A program made the position numbers and the translations under genes. A stretch of DNA of 13,039 bases, from assembly GCA_023392475.1 (NCBI GenBank), contig JAEVZA010000266.1, forward strand, positions 1 through 13,039, given 5' to 3'. Within the stretch, counting starts at the first letter, position 1. Every line of letters begins with the position of its first letter. Of the stretch, positions 7,201 to 13,039 are shown one piece after another. A model generated the notes under the pieces. That model was not told where the DNA came from and ran no database searches. It saw only the letters and a program-made list of their open reading frames with translations. This DNA is from Actinomycetes bacterium (GTDB taxonomy: Bacteria; Actinomycetota; Acidimicrobiia; Acidimicrobiales; Microtrichaceae).

Positions 7201-7815
7201 TCACGCGTCGCCGGCGAGGATCCGGTGGTCGGCCGACCGCGTCCCGGCGTGCACGAACCCGGCGATCGAGGCGAGGATCAGCACGGCGGCGAGGCCGAAG
7301 CACACCCAGGCGGCCTGCTGCGCCCGCTCGCCGAAGATGCTGAAGCCGTAGCTCGTCAGCAGGAGGCCTCGCAGCGTCTCGCCCTGGAAGAGCGTCGTCG
7401 CCTTCCCCTGCGCCGCCTTGACCTGGGCGGCGAGGGCCACCGCCTCGGGGCTCGTCTGGTCGGCCATCGCTTCGAGCTCGGTGGACATCGTCCGCGCCTC
7501 GCCGCTCGTCTGGGAGTACGTCTTGCCGTCGTTGATCGCCTTCACGTGCACGCCGATGTAGTCGTTCGCGTAGCACTCGGCCTGGGCCCCGGTGGTGAGC
7601 GCCTGGCCGGCGTAGGTGCGCAGGCACGCTGCCGTCTCGTCGGGCTGGAGACCGGCCGCCGGCGTGAAGGTGATCTGCTGCTGCGCCAGCTGGTCGTGGA
7701 CGTAGTCCTCCGCGAAGTTCGCCTGGTTCTGCAGGACCAGTCCGAGGACCAGGACCAGGATGGCGATCGCCACCCCTCCCACGCTGAAGATCAGATCGAG
7801 TGTGCGGCGCTTCAT
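7201..7815 (-). CDS. Conserved-type membrane protein of unknown function, two helices with an extracytoplasmic loop
   Basis: This 204-residue protein has a short basic N-terminus (MKRRTLD), a membrane helix at about 8-29, a central soluble region of roughly 130 residues, a second helix at about 168-189 and a short tail. The positive-inside rule puts both ends in the cytoplasm and the middle outside. The loop has only two cysteines (C64 and C81), suitable for a disulfide, and is rich in Ala, Gln and Thr. C172 lies in the second helix. The ATG at 7815 is preceded by GGAGGGAG. I recall similar hypothetical proteins in actinobacteria but know no function. It follows the histidine phosphatase by 118 nt on the same strand, so it may be a separate transcript. 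Confidence 0.85.
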   Translation of the reverse strand: MKRRTLDLIFSVGGVAIAILVLVLGLVLQNQANFAEDYVHDQLAQQQITFTPAAGLQPDETAACLRTYAGQALTTGAQAECYANDYIGVHVKAINDGKTYSQTSGEARTMSTELEAMADQTSPEAVALAAQVKAAQGKATTLFQGETLRGLLLTSYGFSIFGERAQQAAWVCFGLAAVLILASIAGFVHAGTRSADHRILAGDA

Positions 7816-7886
7816 GGGGTCACGCTCCCTCCGGCGTCCCTCATCGGACGCGCAGGGAACACGGTCACAGGGACGCGCCCACCCGT

Positions 7887-7900
7887 CCTAGGGCACTAGG
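7887..7900. promoter_or_regulatory. Short palindrome in the 118-nt intergenic gap, possible operator or weak stem
   Basis: CCTAG (7887-7891) and CTAGG (7896-7900) form an inverted repeat around GGCA. It lies upstream of the membrane-protein gene and downstream of the histidine phosphatase stop. The arms are short and no matching -10 or T-tract is visible, so it could be a regulator site, a weak terminator or chance. Confidence 0.22.
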
Positions 7901-7933
7901 TCCCGAACGCGCGCATCGGGTCCGCGCCGCCGC

Positions 7934-8635
7934 TCAGGTCAGGTGGGCGACGTCGTTGTAGCGGCGCACCTGCCAGTTGCCGCCCGGCAGGACGACCAGC
8001 TCGCTGATCGACCCGTTGTCCGCGCCCACGAACGCGAACCCGCGGCTGCCGGTCGCCATCGCGAGCAGCTGCCCGATCACGCCGCCGTGGACGACGGCGA
8101 CGACCCGGCCGTCGGGGTTCGCCGCTGCGATCGCCTGGATGCCGGCACGGAGGCGCTCGCGGAACGCGTCGGCCGCCTCGGCCCCGGGGATCAGGTCCCA
8201 CCGCTCCTCGGCGAGGACCTGCGCGAAGACGGGGTCACCGCTCGAGACCCGGGCCCGGAACGTGCCCTCCCATTCGCCCAGGTGCACCTCGCGCAGCTCG
8301 GGCACCACGCCGGCCTCGCGCCCGAGCAGCTCGAGCAGCCGCTCGGCGGTCTGGTGGGTGCGCTGGAGCGTGGTCACGTACACGGCGTCGATGTCGACCC
8401 CGTCGCGGTGCTCGGCCGCCAAGCGCTCCCCCACCCGCCGCGCCTGCTCGCGACCTTCGGGCGCCAGGGGCGGGTCGCCGTGGCCGTCGCGCTGCGGGAA
8501 CGGCTCCCCCGCCACCTCGGGCGCGGACTCCCCGTGGCGCACGAGGAGGATCGTCGTGGCCCCGGGGGGCGGCACGAACCGGTGCTGGCGGATGCCCTTC
8601 GGCTCGTCGGACGGGTCGGTGGCGTCGTCGGTCAC
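7934..8635 (-). CDS. Histidine phosphatase superfamily protein (phosphoglycerate mutase-like)
   Basis: This 233-residue protein carries the phosphohistidine motif LVRHGES (R33, H34, G35), the second phosphate-binding arginine in LQRTHQTA (R92), the acidic HLGEWEG segment (118-124) that follows in the family, and the second catalytic histidine in VVHGG (H183). It should be a cytoplasmic acid phosphatase working through a phosphohistidine; known relatives act on sugar phosphates, nucleotides and cofactor precursors, and the substrate here is unknown. A hydrophilic N-terminal extension of about 25 residues precedes the fold. The GTG start at 8635 lies 12 nt after the upstream lipoprotein gene's stop, so the two are probably one transcript. 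If a later start were used, the active site would be unchanged. Confidence 0.9.
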   Translation of the reverse strand: MTDDATDPSDEPKGIRQHRFVPPPGATTILLVRHGESAPEVAGEPFPQRDGHGDPPLAPEGREQARRVGERLAAEHRDGVDIDAVYVTTLQRTHQTAERLLELLGREAGVVPELREVHLGEWEGTFRARVSSGDPVFAQVLAEERWDLIPGAEAADAFRERLRAGIQAIAAANPDGRVVAVVHGGVIGQLLAMATGSRGFAFVGADNGSISELVVLPGGNWQVRRYNDVAHLT

Positions 8636-8647
8636 CGGCCCAGGTTG

Positions 8648-9490
8648 TCACGCCGGGGCGCACTCCCCGCCCGAGGGGGCGGTGGCGAGCGGGGTGGACC
8701 CGCCCACGATCGTGACGACGACCTCCGGGTTCACGTCGACGAGCGCGGCCCGCACCGCCCGGCACGCGGCGAGCGCCTCGTCACCGGTGAGCAGCGCTGA
8801 CGCATCGGCGGTGAGCGTGACGTCGGAGTCGTTCAGGATCGTCGTGGAGGTGAGCTTGCGCGACCAGGACTCGTCGCGGTGCTCGTCGCGCACGGCGTCC
8901 ACGTCCTCGAGGTCGATGTCGCCGGGGCCGGATCGGTCGCCGACCCCCGGACCCGACGGCTCCGTCGTCGGCGACCCGGCGCCGCCGGCGAGCGCGACGC
9001 CGCACCGCTGGAGGGCGTCGGCGGCGATCGCCTCGGACGCGCCGAGGACGTCGGACCGGGTGACGATCTCGAGCGCCTTCGCGATCGACGTCGGGTCCTG
9101 CTGGTCGAGCGCCGTCAGGTCGCCCACGACCGACTTGAGCGTCTCGTAGTCGTCGTGGAGCGCCTCGGGGGCCAGGTCGGCGAGGCGGGACATCGCCTCG
9201 ACGGCGGCGCCGGGGTCGTCGCCGAGGGCGCTCTGGTCGCCGGCCATGGCCGCGATCGCGTCGCAGTAGCGCCGGTCGGACGGGGACACGGCGGTGGGCG
9301 GCTCGTCCGAACCGGAGCTCGAACCCGAGCCCGCGCCGGGCGTCGCCGACGACGACGGGCGCTCGTTCGACCGCTTCGACGCCAGGACCTCCGGCTGCCC
9401 GCTGCCGCAGGCGGCCAGCGCACCGGCGAGGCCGACCGTGACGACGACGCACAGCGGCAGCAGGCGGGCGCGGGCAGGGGGTCGGCGCAT
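8648..9490 (-). CDS. Predicted lipoprotein of unknown function
   Basis: This 280-residue protein begins with a basic n-region (MRRPPARAR), a hydrophobic core and the lipobox LAAC with the acceptor cysteine at C28, so it should be lipidated and anchored outside the membrane. A Ser/Gly/Pro linker (about 40-70) follows, then a helical domain with C76 and C163 near its ends (about 74-168), a second acidic linker (170-210) and a C-terminal alpha/beta region with C243 and C277. The four non-lipobox cysteines could form two disulfides. The last region somewhat resembles a small BON- or OmpA-like fold, but I cannot assign it. I chose the ATG at 9490 because it places the signal peptide at the N-terminus; upstream in-frame codons lack that logic. 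It is divergent from the HNH gene. Confidence 0.82.
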   Translation of the reverse strand: MRRPPARARLLPLCVVVTVGLAGALAACGSGQPEVLASKRSNERPSSSATPGAGSGSSSGSDEPPTAVSPSDRRYCDAIAAMAGDQSALGDDPGAAVEAMSRLADLAPEALHDDYETLKSVVGDLTALDQQDPTSIAKALEIVTRSDVLGASEAIAADALQRCGVALAGGAGSPTTEPSGPGVGDRSGPGDIDLEDVDAVRDEHRDESWSRKLTSTTILNDSDVTLTADASALLTGDEALAACRAVRAALVDVNPEVVVTIVGGSTPLATAPSGGECAPA

Positions 9491-9600
9491 GGCCACCAGT
9501 GTGCCGGAGCCGGGGGAACCGGCGGACGCGGCGGCGGGTCCTCTGGCACGATGTCCCGCACCGAGCACTCGACGATCGACGAACGACCGGGAGGCGGGCC
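9491..9600. other. Divergent intergenic region between lipoprotein and HNH genes
   Basis: This 110-nt gap must hold the promoters of two divergent genes. The only clear element is GGGAGG about 7 nt before the HNH start codon. I see no clean TANNNT pair and no operator-like palindrome; a five-base GCCGG/CCGGC repeat near its left end is too short to interpret. Confidence 0.4.
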
Positions 9601-10113
9601 GTGACCGTCCTGCTCCTCAACGCCAGCTACGAGCCCCTGCGGGTGATCAGCCTGCGCCGCGCCATCGGCCTCGTGCTCGCGGGCAAGGTCGACCTCATCG
9701 AGTCGAGCGCCGAGGGGGAGCTGCACACGAGCGGCGGGGCCAGCTACGCGGTCCCGCTCGTCGTCCGCCTCCGCTACATGGTCAAGGTCCCGTTCCAGGC
9801 CACGGTGCCGCTGTCACGCCGGGCCATCGAGGCCCGGGACGAGCGTCGCTGCCAGGTGGCCGGCTGCGACCGGCACGGCCAGACGGTGGACCACGTGGTG
9901 CCGCGGTCGCGGGGCGGCACGCACGAGTGGACGAACGTCGTGCTCATGTGCACCCGCCACAACTCGCACAAGGGCTCGCTCCTGCTCACCGAGCTGGGCT
10001 GGCACCTCAAGCGCGAGCCCGTCGCTCCGCGTGGCGAGCTGGTGATCCTGGCCCGGGCGGGCATCCGGCGCGCGCCCGAGGCGTGGGCGCCGTACCTGCC
10101 CCTCGCGGCCTGA
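9601..10113 (+). CDS. HNH endonuclease family protein, small actinobacterial type
   Basis: This 170-residue protein has an N-terminal segment LLLNASYEPLRVISLRRA (4-21) typical of the short HNH proteins widespread in actinobacterial chromosomes. Its C-terminal nuclease motif comprises C84-xxxx-C89 with C117-xx-H120 as probable structural zinc ligands, DHVVPRSRGG with catalytic D97-H98, N112 and HNxxK (H120, N121, K124). The GTG at 9601 is preceded by GGGAGG at good spacing and gives the expected N-terminus. It stands alone on the plus strand, with no methyltransferase, toxin or mobile element beside it, so a restriction or homing role is not supported. Its cellular function is unknown. A hairpin at 10149-10190 follows. 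Confidence 0.9.
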   Translation: MTVLLLNASYEPLRVISLRRAIGLVLAGKVDLIESSAEGELHTSGGASYAVPLVVRLRYMVKVPFQATVPLSRRAIEARDERRCQVAGCDRHGQTVDHVVPRSRGGTHEWTNVVLMCTRHNSHKGSLLLTELGWHLKREPVAPRGELVILARAGIRRAPEAWAPYLPLAA

Positions 10114-10148
10114 CCGGGCCTGGCCACGGTCCGCGGCCGCTCCGAGTT

Positions 10149-10190
10149 CTGACGACACGTCGCCACCGGAACGGTGGTGAGTGTCGTCAG
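10149..10190. terminator. Long hairpin between convergent HNH and HTTM genes, probable bidirectional terminator
   Basis: CTGACGACAC (10149-10158) pairs perfectly with GTGTCGTCAG (10181-10190), and the stem continues inward through T-A, C-G and G-T pairs to CCACCG (10163-10168) with CGGTGG (10172-10177), closing on a GAA loop. Only G10159 is bulged. The minus-strand stop codon (10187-10189) lies within the stem, so the HTTM mRNA ends at the hairpin. There is no T-tract. Confidence 0.75.
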
Positions 10191-11107
10191 CGCGCGGGTT
10201 CGGGGGTGGCGGCCTCCGGGACGGCGGCGGTGCGGGATCGCTGCCAGCGCCGGCTCAGGTGCTCGAGCGGCAGGAACGCGGTGATGCAGACGGTGTGAGG
10301 CAGGAACGAGATGCCGATCATCAGGTACGTCATCAGGTGCAGCAGCACCACGCCGACGAGCGCCGCCCACCGGAGCTTCTTCGGGGCGTTCGGGAAGAGC
10401 AGCACCACCGCCGCCACCTCGAACGAGATGAACGCCCACTGCGCGAGGACGAGCAGCCCGGGGTGCGGGAGCAGCCAGTCGCCGATCGACGAACCCCGCC
10501 GCACGATGGCCCGCGCGAACGTCGCCGAGTCCATCCACCCCCAGCCGCCGAAGCGGATCTTCGCCCAGGCGGAGAACGGGTACGCCAGCACGAACACGAC
10601 CTGCACGATCCGAAGCGCCCATCCGCTGAGGCGCTCGACCGCGGGGCCGACGCGGGGCGTGAGCGCGAGCACGAGCAGCGCCACCATGATCGTCAGCCGG
10701 TCGTGGTCGACCTTGCTCCAGGAGAAGGCCCACAGGAGCCAGATCGCGTAGGAGGCGAACAGGACGCCGGCCGCGGCACGCGGCGCCCGGCGGGTGAGCA
10801 CCCACACGACCGACGCAGCGAGCACCGCCTGGATCAGGAACATCGTGGCGGGCGTCGGCGCCGGCAGGTGCAGCAGCCGGGCGAGCTGCACCGGTCGGTA
10901 GAAGGCGCCCGGCGCGTCCTGGTGCTGCCGGGCCCAGACGTCGTTGACGAACACGGTGAAGGCCACCGTCAGGGCGATGATGCGGGCGAACACGTCGACC
11001 CGCTCGACGGGGACGGGATCGAACCAGTAGCGGTCCCACGCGCCGCGGAAGCCGCCCCGGGAGGCGCCGGCGGCGCCCGTGGGGACGGTCGGCGTGGTGG
11101 CGGTCAC
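10187..11107 (-). CDS. HTTM-domain multi-pass membrane protein (vitamin K gamma-carboxylase-like fold)
   Basis: This 306-residue protein has about seven to eight membrane segments between residues 40 and 285. The opening WDRYWFDPVPVERVDVFARI (24-43) and the central YPFSAWAKIRFGGWGW (176-191) are typical of the HTTM family, which shares the transmembrane region of vitamin K-dependent gamma-carboxylase. The lumenal carboxylase domain of that enzyme is absent, so carboxylation cannot be assumed. The GTG at 11107 overlaps the upstream gene's TGA in a GTGA arrangement, which fixes the start; the longer upstream frame is a shadow. The soluble ends are short and rich in Ala, Pro and Thr. Coupling to a one-helix partner suggests a two-protein membrane complex. 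Function in bacteria is unknown. Confidence 0.83.
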   Translation of the reverse strand: MTATTPTVPTGAAGASRGGFRGAWDRYWFDPVPVERVDVFARIIALTVAFTVFVNDVWARQHQDAPGAFYRPVQLARLLHLPAPTPATMFLIQAVLAASVVWVLTRRAPRAAAGVLFASYAIWLLWAFSWSKVDHDRLTIMVALLVLALTPRVGPAVERLSGWALRIVQVVFVLAYPFSAWAKIRFGGWGWMDSATFARAIVRRGSSIGDWLLPHPGLLVLAQWAFISFEVAAVVLLFPNAPKKLRWAALVGVVLLHLMTYLMIGISFLPHTVCITAFLPLEHLSRRWQRSRTAAVPEAATPEPAR

Positions 11108-11673
11108 GACGGGGTCTCCGGCGGGACCGTCGCCGAGGATCCCGCCCCGCGGGCCGGGGTCCCGGCCGCCGTCGGCACCTCGGCCGGTGCCGGCGCCGGG
11201 GTCCTCGGCGGCCACGTCTGCAGCGACCGCTGGAACCTGCTGACCGGCTTGCCGTCGACGAGGACGCTGCCGAGCTGGCGGAACTCCAGGTGCACGAGCG
11301 GGTCGTGGGGGTGCGCCCGGTTGTACTCGTCGAACAGCGCGTGCATCTGGCGCGTCAGGATGCGGGCGTGGCGGTCCTGCTGGCCCTCGACCTCGGCCCG
11401 GCGGAGACCGAACGCGGACGCGTCGAGGTGGATCGTCCGGCCGGACCGGGTCGTGCCGATGAAGTCGACCTTCACGACCCGCCCGTCGGGCTTCACGGCG
11501 TGCGCGAACATGCGGAACGGCGCGAACGGCCAGTTGTCGTCGGTCAGGGCGACGGCACCCACCACCGTCATGACCACCAGCACCACGGCGAGCACCGATC
11601 GCCAGCGCGTGGCGGGCGACCCGGTCGGGTCCGCCGTCCGGACGGCACCCGGGGGTGCGTCGGTGTCGGCCAC
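11104..11673 (-). CDS. Single-pass membrane protein of unknown function coupled to the HTTM protein
   Basis: This 189-residue protein has a hydrophilic N-terminus of about 25 residues, one membrane helix (about 27-44), then DDNWPFAPFRMFAHAV (45-60) and a soluble domain ending near residue 152, followed by a Pro/Ala/Thr-rich tail. The N-terminus is probably cytoplasmic and the bulk extracytoplasmic. The WPF-xP-xxMF segment right after the helix is, as I recall, shared by small partners of HTTM proteins, though I cannot name a domain. Its stop overlaps the HTTM start by 4 nt. The GTG at 11673 has a TAGGGT element 6 nt upstream and no Shine-Dalgarno, consistent with a leaderless mRNA. It is divergent from the Rieske oxygenase. 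Confidence 0.78.
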   Translation of the reverse strand: MADTDAPPGAVRTADPTGSPATRWRSVLAVVLVVMTVVGAVALTDDNWPFAPFRMFAHAVKPDGRVVKVDFIGTTRSGRTIHLDASAFGLRRAEVEGQQDRHARILTRQMHALFDEYNRAHPHDPLVHLEFRQLGSVLVDGKPVSRFQRSLQTWPPRTPAPAPAEVPTAAGTPARGAGSSATVPPETPS

Positions 11674-11679
11674 GGCGCC

Positions 11680-11685
11680 ACCCTA
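11680..11685 (-). promoter_or_regulatory. Putative -10 element for the leaderless HTTM operon
   Basis: On the minus strand this reads TAGGGT, which fits TANNNT, with 6 nt to the GTG at 11673. Together with the missing ribosome binding site it suggests that transcription starts at or near the start codon. Confidence 0.42.
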
Positions 11686-11725
11686 GAGCCGACCGGGCGC
11701 CGTGACGTGCACGCGGCCCGTCCGC

Positions 11726-11731
11726 TATCCT
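11726..11731 (+). promoter_or_regulatory. Putative -10 element for the Rieske oxygenase
   Basis: TATCCT matches the TANNNT pattern in the only AT-rich stretch of this gap. A GTGACG at 11702-11707, 18 nt upstream, is a weak -35 candidate. The start of transcription would fall near 11738, inside the neighbouring palindrome, leaving a leader of about 60 nt. Confidence 0.5.
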
Positions 11732-11745
11732 AGAACGTGTTCTAG
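11730..11745. promoter_or_regulatory. KstR-like operator upstream of the Rieske oxygenase
   Basis: CTAGAACGTGTTCTAG is a perfect inverted repeat with 7-nt arms and a 2-nt centre. Its inner 14 bases (11731-11744) fit the KstR operator pattern TnnAACnnGTTnnA at every fixed position. KstR is the TetR-family repressor of cholesterol catabolism genes in mycobacteria and rhodococci. The site overlaps the expected transcription start, where a bound repressor would block initiation. Another TetR-type regulator with a similar site cannot be excluded, and no regulator gene is in the window. Confidence 0.72.
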
Positions 11746-11800
11746 TTTTTGCGAGCCACCCGAGCTCCGCCGCACCACCCGCTCGAACGAGGAGTGCCCC

Positions 11801-12850
11801 ATGGCCCGGTCACCGTTCCCCATGCCGTTCGGCTGGTTCCAGGTCGCCTGGTCCGCCGACCTGAAGCCCGGCCAGGTGCTGCCCATCGAGCCGTTCGACC
11901 GCAAGCTCGTGGTGTGGCGCGGCGAGGACGGCGCGGCGCACGTGAACGACGCCTTCTGCCCGCACCTCGGCGCCCACTTCGGCTTCGGCGGCACGGTGAG
12001 CGGCGACGACCTCGTCTGCCCGTTCCACGGGTGGCGGTTCGACGCCCAGGGCCAGAACACCCTGATCCCCTACTCCGAGCGCCTCAACAAGAAGGCGTGC
12101 GTCGAGTCGTTCCCGGTGACCGAGCGCAACGGCCTGATCATGGCCTGGTACCACCCGCACGGCGAGGCGCCGATGTGGGAGATCCCCGAGGTCCCCGAGT
12201 TCAACGACCCCGACAACTTCACGCCGATGGACACCCGGGAGTACGCGATCGAGGCCCCGTGGCAGGACCTCGCCGAGAACGGCGTCGACTCCGCCCACTT
12301 CCGGTTCGTGCACCACACCGACGAGGTGCCGGAGCTCGAGAGCTACGAGACCGACGGGCCGCGCACCAAGATGCGCTCGATCCAGCGGTTCCCCACCCCG
12401 CGCGGCGTGGTCGACGGTCGGATCGACGCCGACTCGTTCGGCCCCGGCTTCAGCGTGATCCGCTTCTCGGGGATCGTCGACACGATCCTCATGGGCTGCA
12501 ACACCCCGATCAGCGACAACAGCTGCCACATGCGGTTCAGCTTCACCGTCCGCCGGATCGGCGACGACGCGCTGAGCTCGACCGTCGGCCAGGCGTTCGT
12601 CGACGAGATCGACAAGCAGGTCCAGGAGGACACGCCGATCTGGCAGAACAAGGCGTACCTCGCCCGGCCGGCGCTGGCCGACACGGACGGCCCGTTCACC
12701 AAGTTCCGCCGGTGGGCCTCGCAGTTCTACGCCGACGGCGTCGACGACTCCGAGCTGCGCTACACGCCCGACCGGACCTACCCCTTCGTGCCGGTCGAGA
12801 CGGCCTCGCGCAAGTTCGGCAGCGACCCGCTCGCCGACGGCTCGAACTGA
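11801..12850 (+). CDS. Rieske non-heme iron oxygenase, sterol/3-ketosteroid type (KshA/Neverland-like)
   Basis: This 349-residue protein has an N-terminal Rieske domain with C53-x-H55 (CPHLGAH) and C73-xx-H76 (CPFHGWRF) as 2Fe-2S ligands. The catalytic domain has NGVDSAHFRFVHH, that is N160-xx-D163-xx-H166-xxxx-H171, and D277 in EDTPIW as the probable third mononuclear iron ligand. FPVTERNGLIMAWYHPHGE and MWEIPEVPEF recall the oxygenases that act on sterol nuclei, namely KshA (3-ketosteroid 9-alpha-hydroxylase) and the cholesterol 7-desaturase group. It needs a separate reductase, and none is adjacent. The ATG at 11801 has AGGAG 6 nt upstream. A KstR-like operator overlaps its promoter, supporting a steroid-pathway role. 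The exact reaction (9-alpha hydroxylation, 7-desaturation or another) is unresolved, so no symbol is given. Confidence 0.9.
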   Translation: MARSPFPMPFGWFQVAWSADLKPGQVLPIEPFDRKLVVWRGEDGAAHVNDAFCPHLGAHFGFGGTVSGDDLVCPFHGWRFDAQGQNTLIPYSERLNKKACVESFPVTERNGLIMAWYHPHGEAPMWEIPEVPEFNDPDNFTPMDTREYAIEAPWQDLAENGVDSAHFRFVHHTDEVPELESYETDGPRTKMRSIQRFPTPRGVVDGRIDADSFGPGFSVIRFSGIVDTILMGCNTPISDNSCHMRFSFTVRRIGDDALSSTVGQAFVDEIDKQVQEDTPIWQNKAYLARPALADTDGPFTKFRRWASQFYADGVDDSELRYTPDRTYPFVPVETASRKFGSDPLADGSN

Positions 12851-12867
12851 CCACCTGACCTGACCGG

Positions 12868-12915
12868 TTCTGTTCGTCCGAAGCGGGGGTTCCCACGCGC
12901 TTCCGACGAACAGAA
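12868..12915. terminator. Hairpin after the Rieske oxygenase, probable bidirectional terminator
   Basis: TTCTGTTCGTC (12868-12878) pairs with GACGAACAGAA (12905-12915); after one C-C mismatch, GAAGCG (12880-12885) pairs with CGCTTC (12898-12903). The stem starts 17 nt after the oxygenase stop and ends 8 nt before the stop of the opposing partial gene. There is no T-tract. Confidence 0.72.
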
Positions 12916-12923
12916 GCCGTGGC

Positions 12924-13039
12924 TCAGCGCTGCCCGGGGGGCCGCGGCCACGCCGGCTCCGGCGCCTCCACGGGACCGGGCGGCGTCGTCCACCCCGCCG
13001 GCGGTGCGGTCGGCGGCCCGACGGGGCCCGCGGGCGGAG
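12924..13039 (-). CDS. C-terminal tail of an unseen protein, Pro/Gly-rich (partial at window edge)
   Basis: On the minus strand a frame enters from the right edge and runs 37 codons to TGA (12924-12926). It encodes a low-complexity tail rich in Pro, Gly and Ala with two spaced tryptophans, beginning PPAGPVGPPTAPPAGW and ending PRPPGQR. Such tails are common on actinobacterial membrane or secreted proteins. The stop sits directly behind a convergent-type hairpin, as with the other two convergent pairs here, which supports a real gene end. The N-terminal body lies outside the window, so no function can be given. Confidence 0.55.
   Translation of the reverse strand, partial: PPAGPVGPPTAPPAGWTTPPGPVEAPEPAWPRPPGQR

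Noticed and set aside
9504..9520. Small GCCGG/CCGGC inverted repeat in the HNH/lipoprotein gap
   Set aside because: Five-base GC arms are expected by chance at this base composition.
9601..10113. HNH protein as part of a restriction, homing or defence system
   Set aside because: No methyltransferase, intron, intein, toxin or mobile gene is adjacent, and the protein matches the common stand-alone chromosomal type.
11730..11750. Palindrome followed by TTTTT read as an intrinsic terminator
   Set aside because: The stem is AT-rich with only a 2-nt centre, and it lies between divergent genes just upstream of a start codon, where nothing needs terminating; the operator reading fits better.

Overview
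This window looks like chromosomal DNA from a very GC-rich actinobacterium. By eye it is well over 70% G+C, with many GTG starts and strongly GC-biased third codon positions. Acidimicrobiia (Iamia/Ilumatobacter relatives) is my best guess, inferred from gene style and from TANNNT-type leaderless promoters rather than from any marker gene. I see no rRNA, tRNA, CRISPR array, insertion sequence or phage gene. The region reads as ordinary housekeeping and catabolic chromosome.

Layout, left to right. (1) 1-2263, plus strand: the C-terminal part of an M1 aminopeptidase (PepN-like), followed after 4 nt by a calcineurin-type metallophosphoesterase. (2) 2351-6491, minus strand: five co-directional genes, in transcription order an SDR dehydrogenase, a small 3Fe-4S-type ferredoxin, a matching FAD ferredoxin reductase, a TMEM86/YhhN lysoplasmalogenase-like membrane protein (translationally coupled to the reductase), and an M20 amidohydrolase. 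(3) 6571-7188, plus: a GNAT acetyltransferase, probably leaderless, divergent from the SDR. (4) 7201-9490, minus: a two-helix membrane protein of unknown function, a histidine phosphatase and a lipoprotein. (5) 9601-10113, plus: a small HNH endonuclease-family protein. (6) 10187-11673, minus: a one-helix protein translationally coupled to an HTTM-domain multi-pass membrane protein. (7) 11801-12850, plus: a Rieske non-heme iron oxygenase of the sterol/3-ketosteroid type. (8) 12924 to the right edge, minus: the Pro/Gly-rich C-terminus of an unseen protein.

The strongest non-coding signal is the 16-bp palindrome CTAGAACGTGTTCTAG just upstream of the Rieske oxygenase. Its core matches the operator pattern TnnAACnnGTTnnA of KstR, the TetR-family repressor of actinobacterial cholesterol catabolism. 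It overlaps the likely transcription start, so the oxygenase is probably a KstR-type regulon member. The ferredoxin and reductase pair 6 kb away could feed electrons to an oxygenase or P450 encoded elsewhere, or to this one; only inference connects them. Three long hairpins without a T-tract lie between convergent gene pairs and are probably bidirectional terminators.

I found no convincing new multi-gene system. The least understood items are the coupled HTTM pair, the two-helix membrane protein and the ferredoxin/reductase/TMEM86 cluster.
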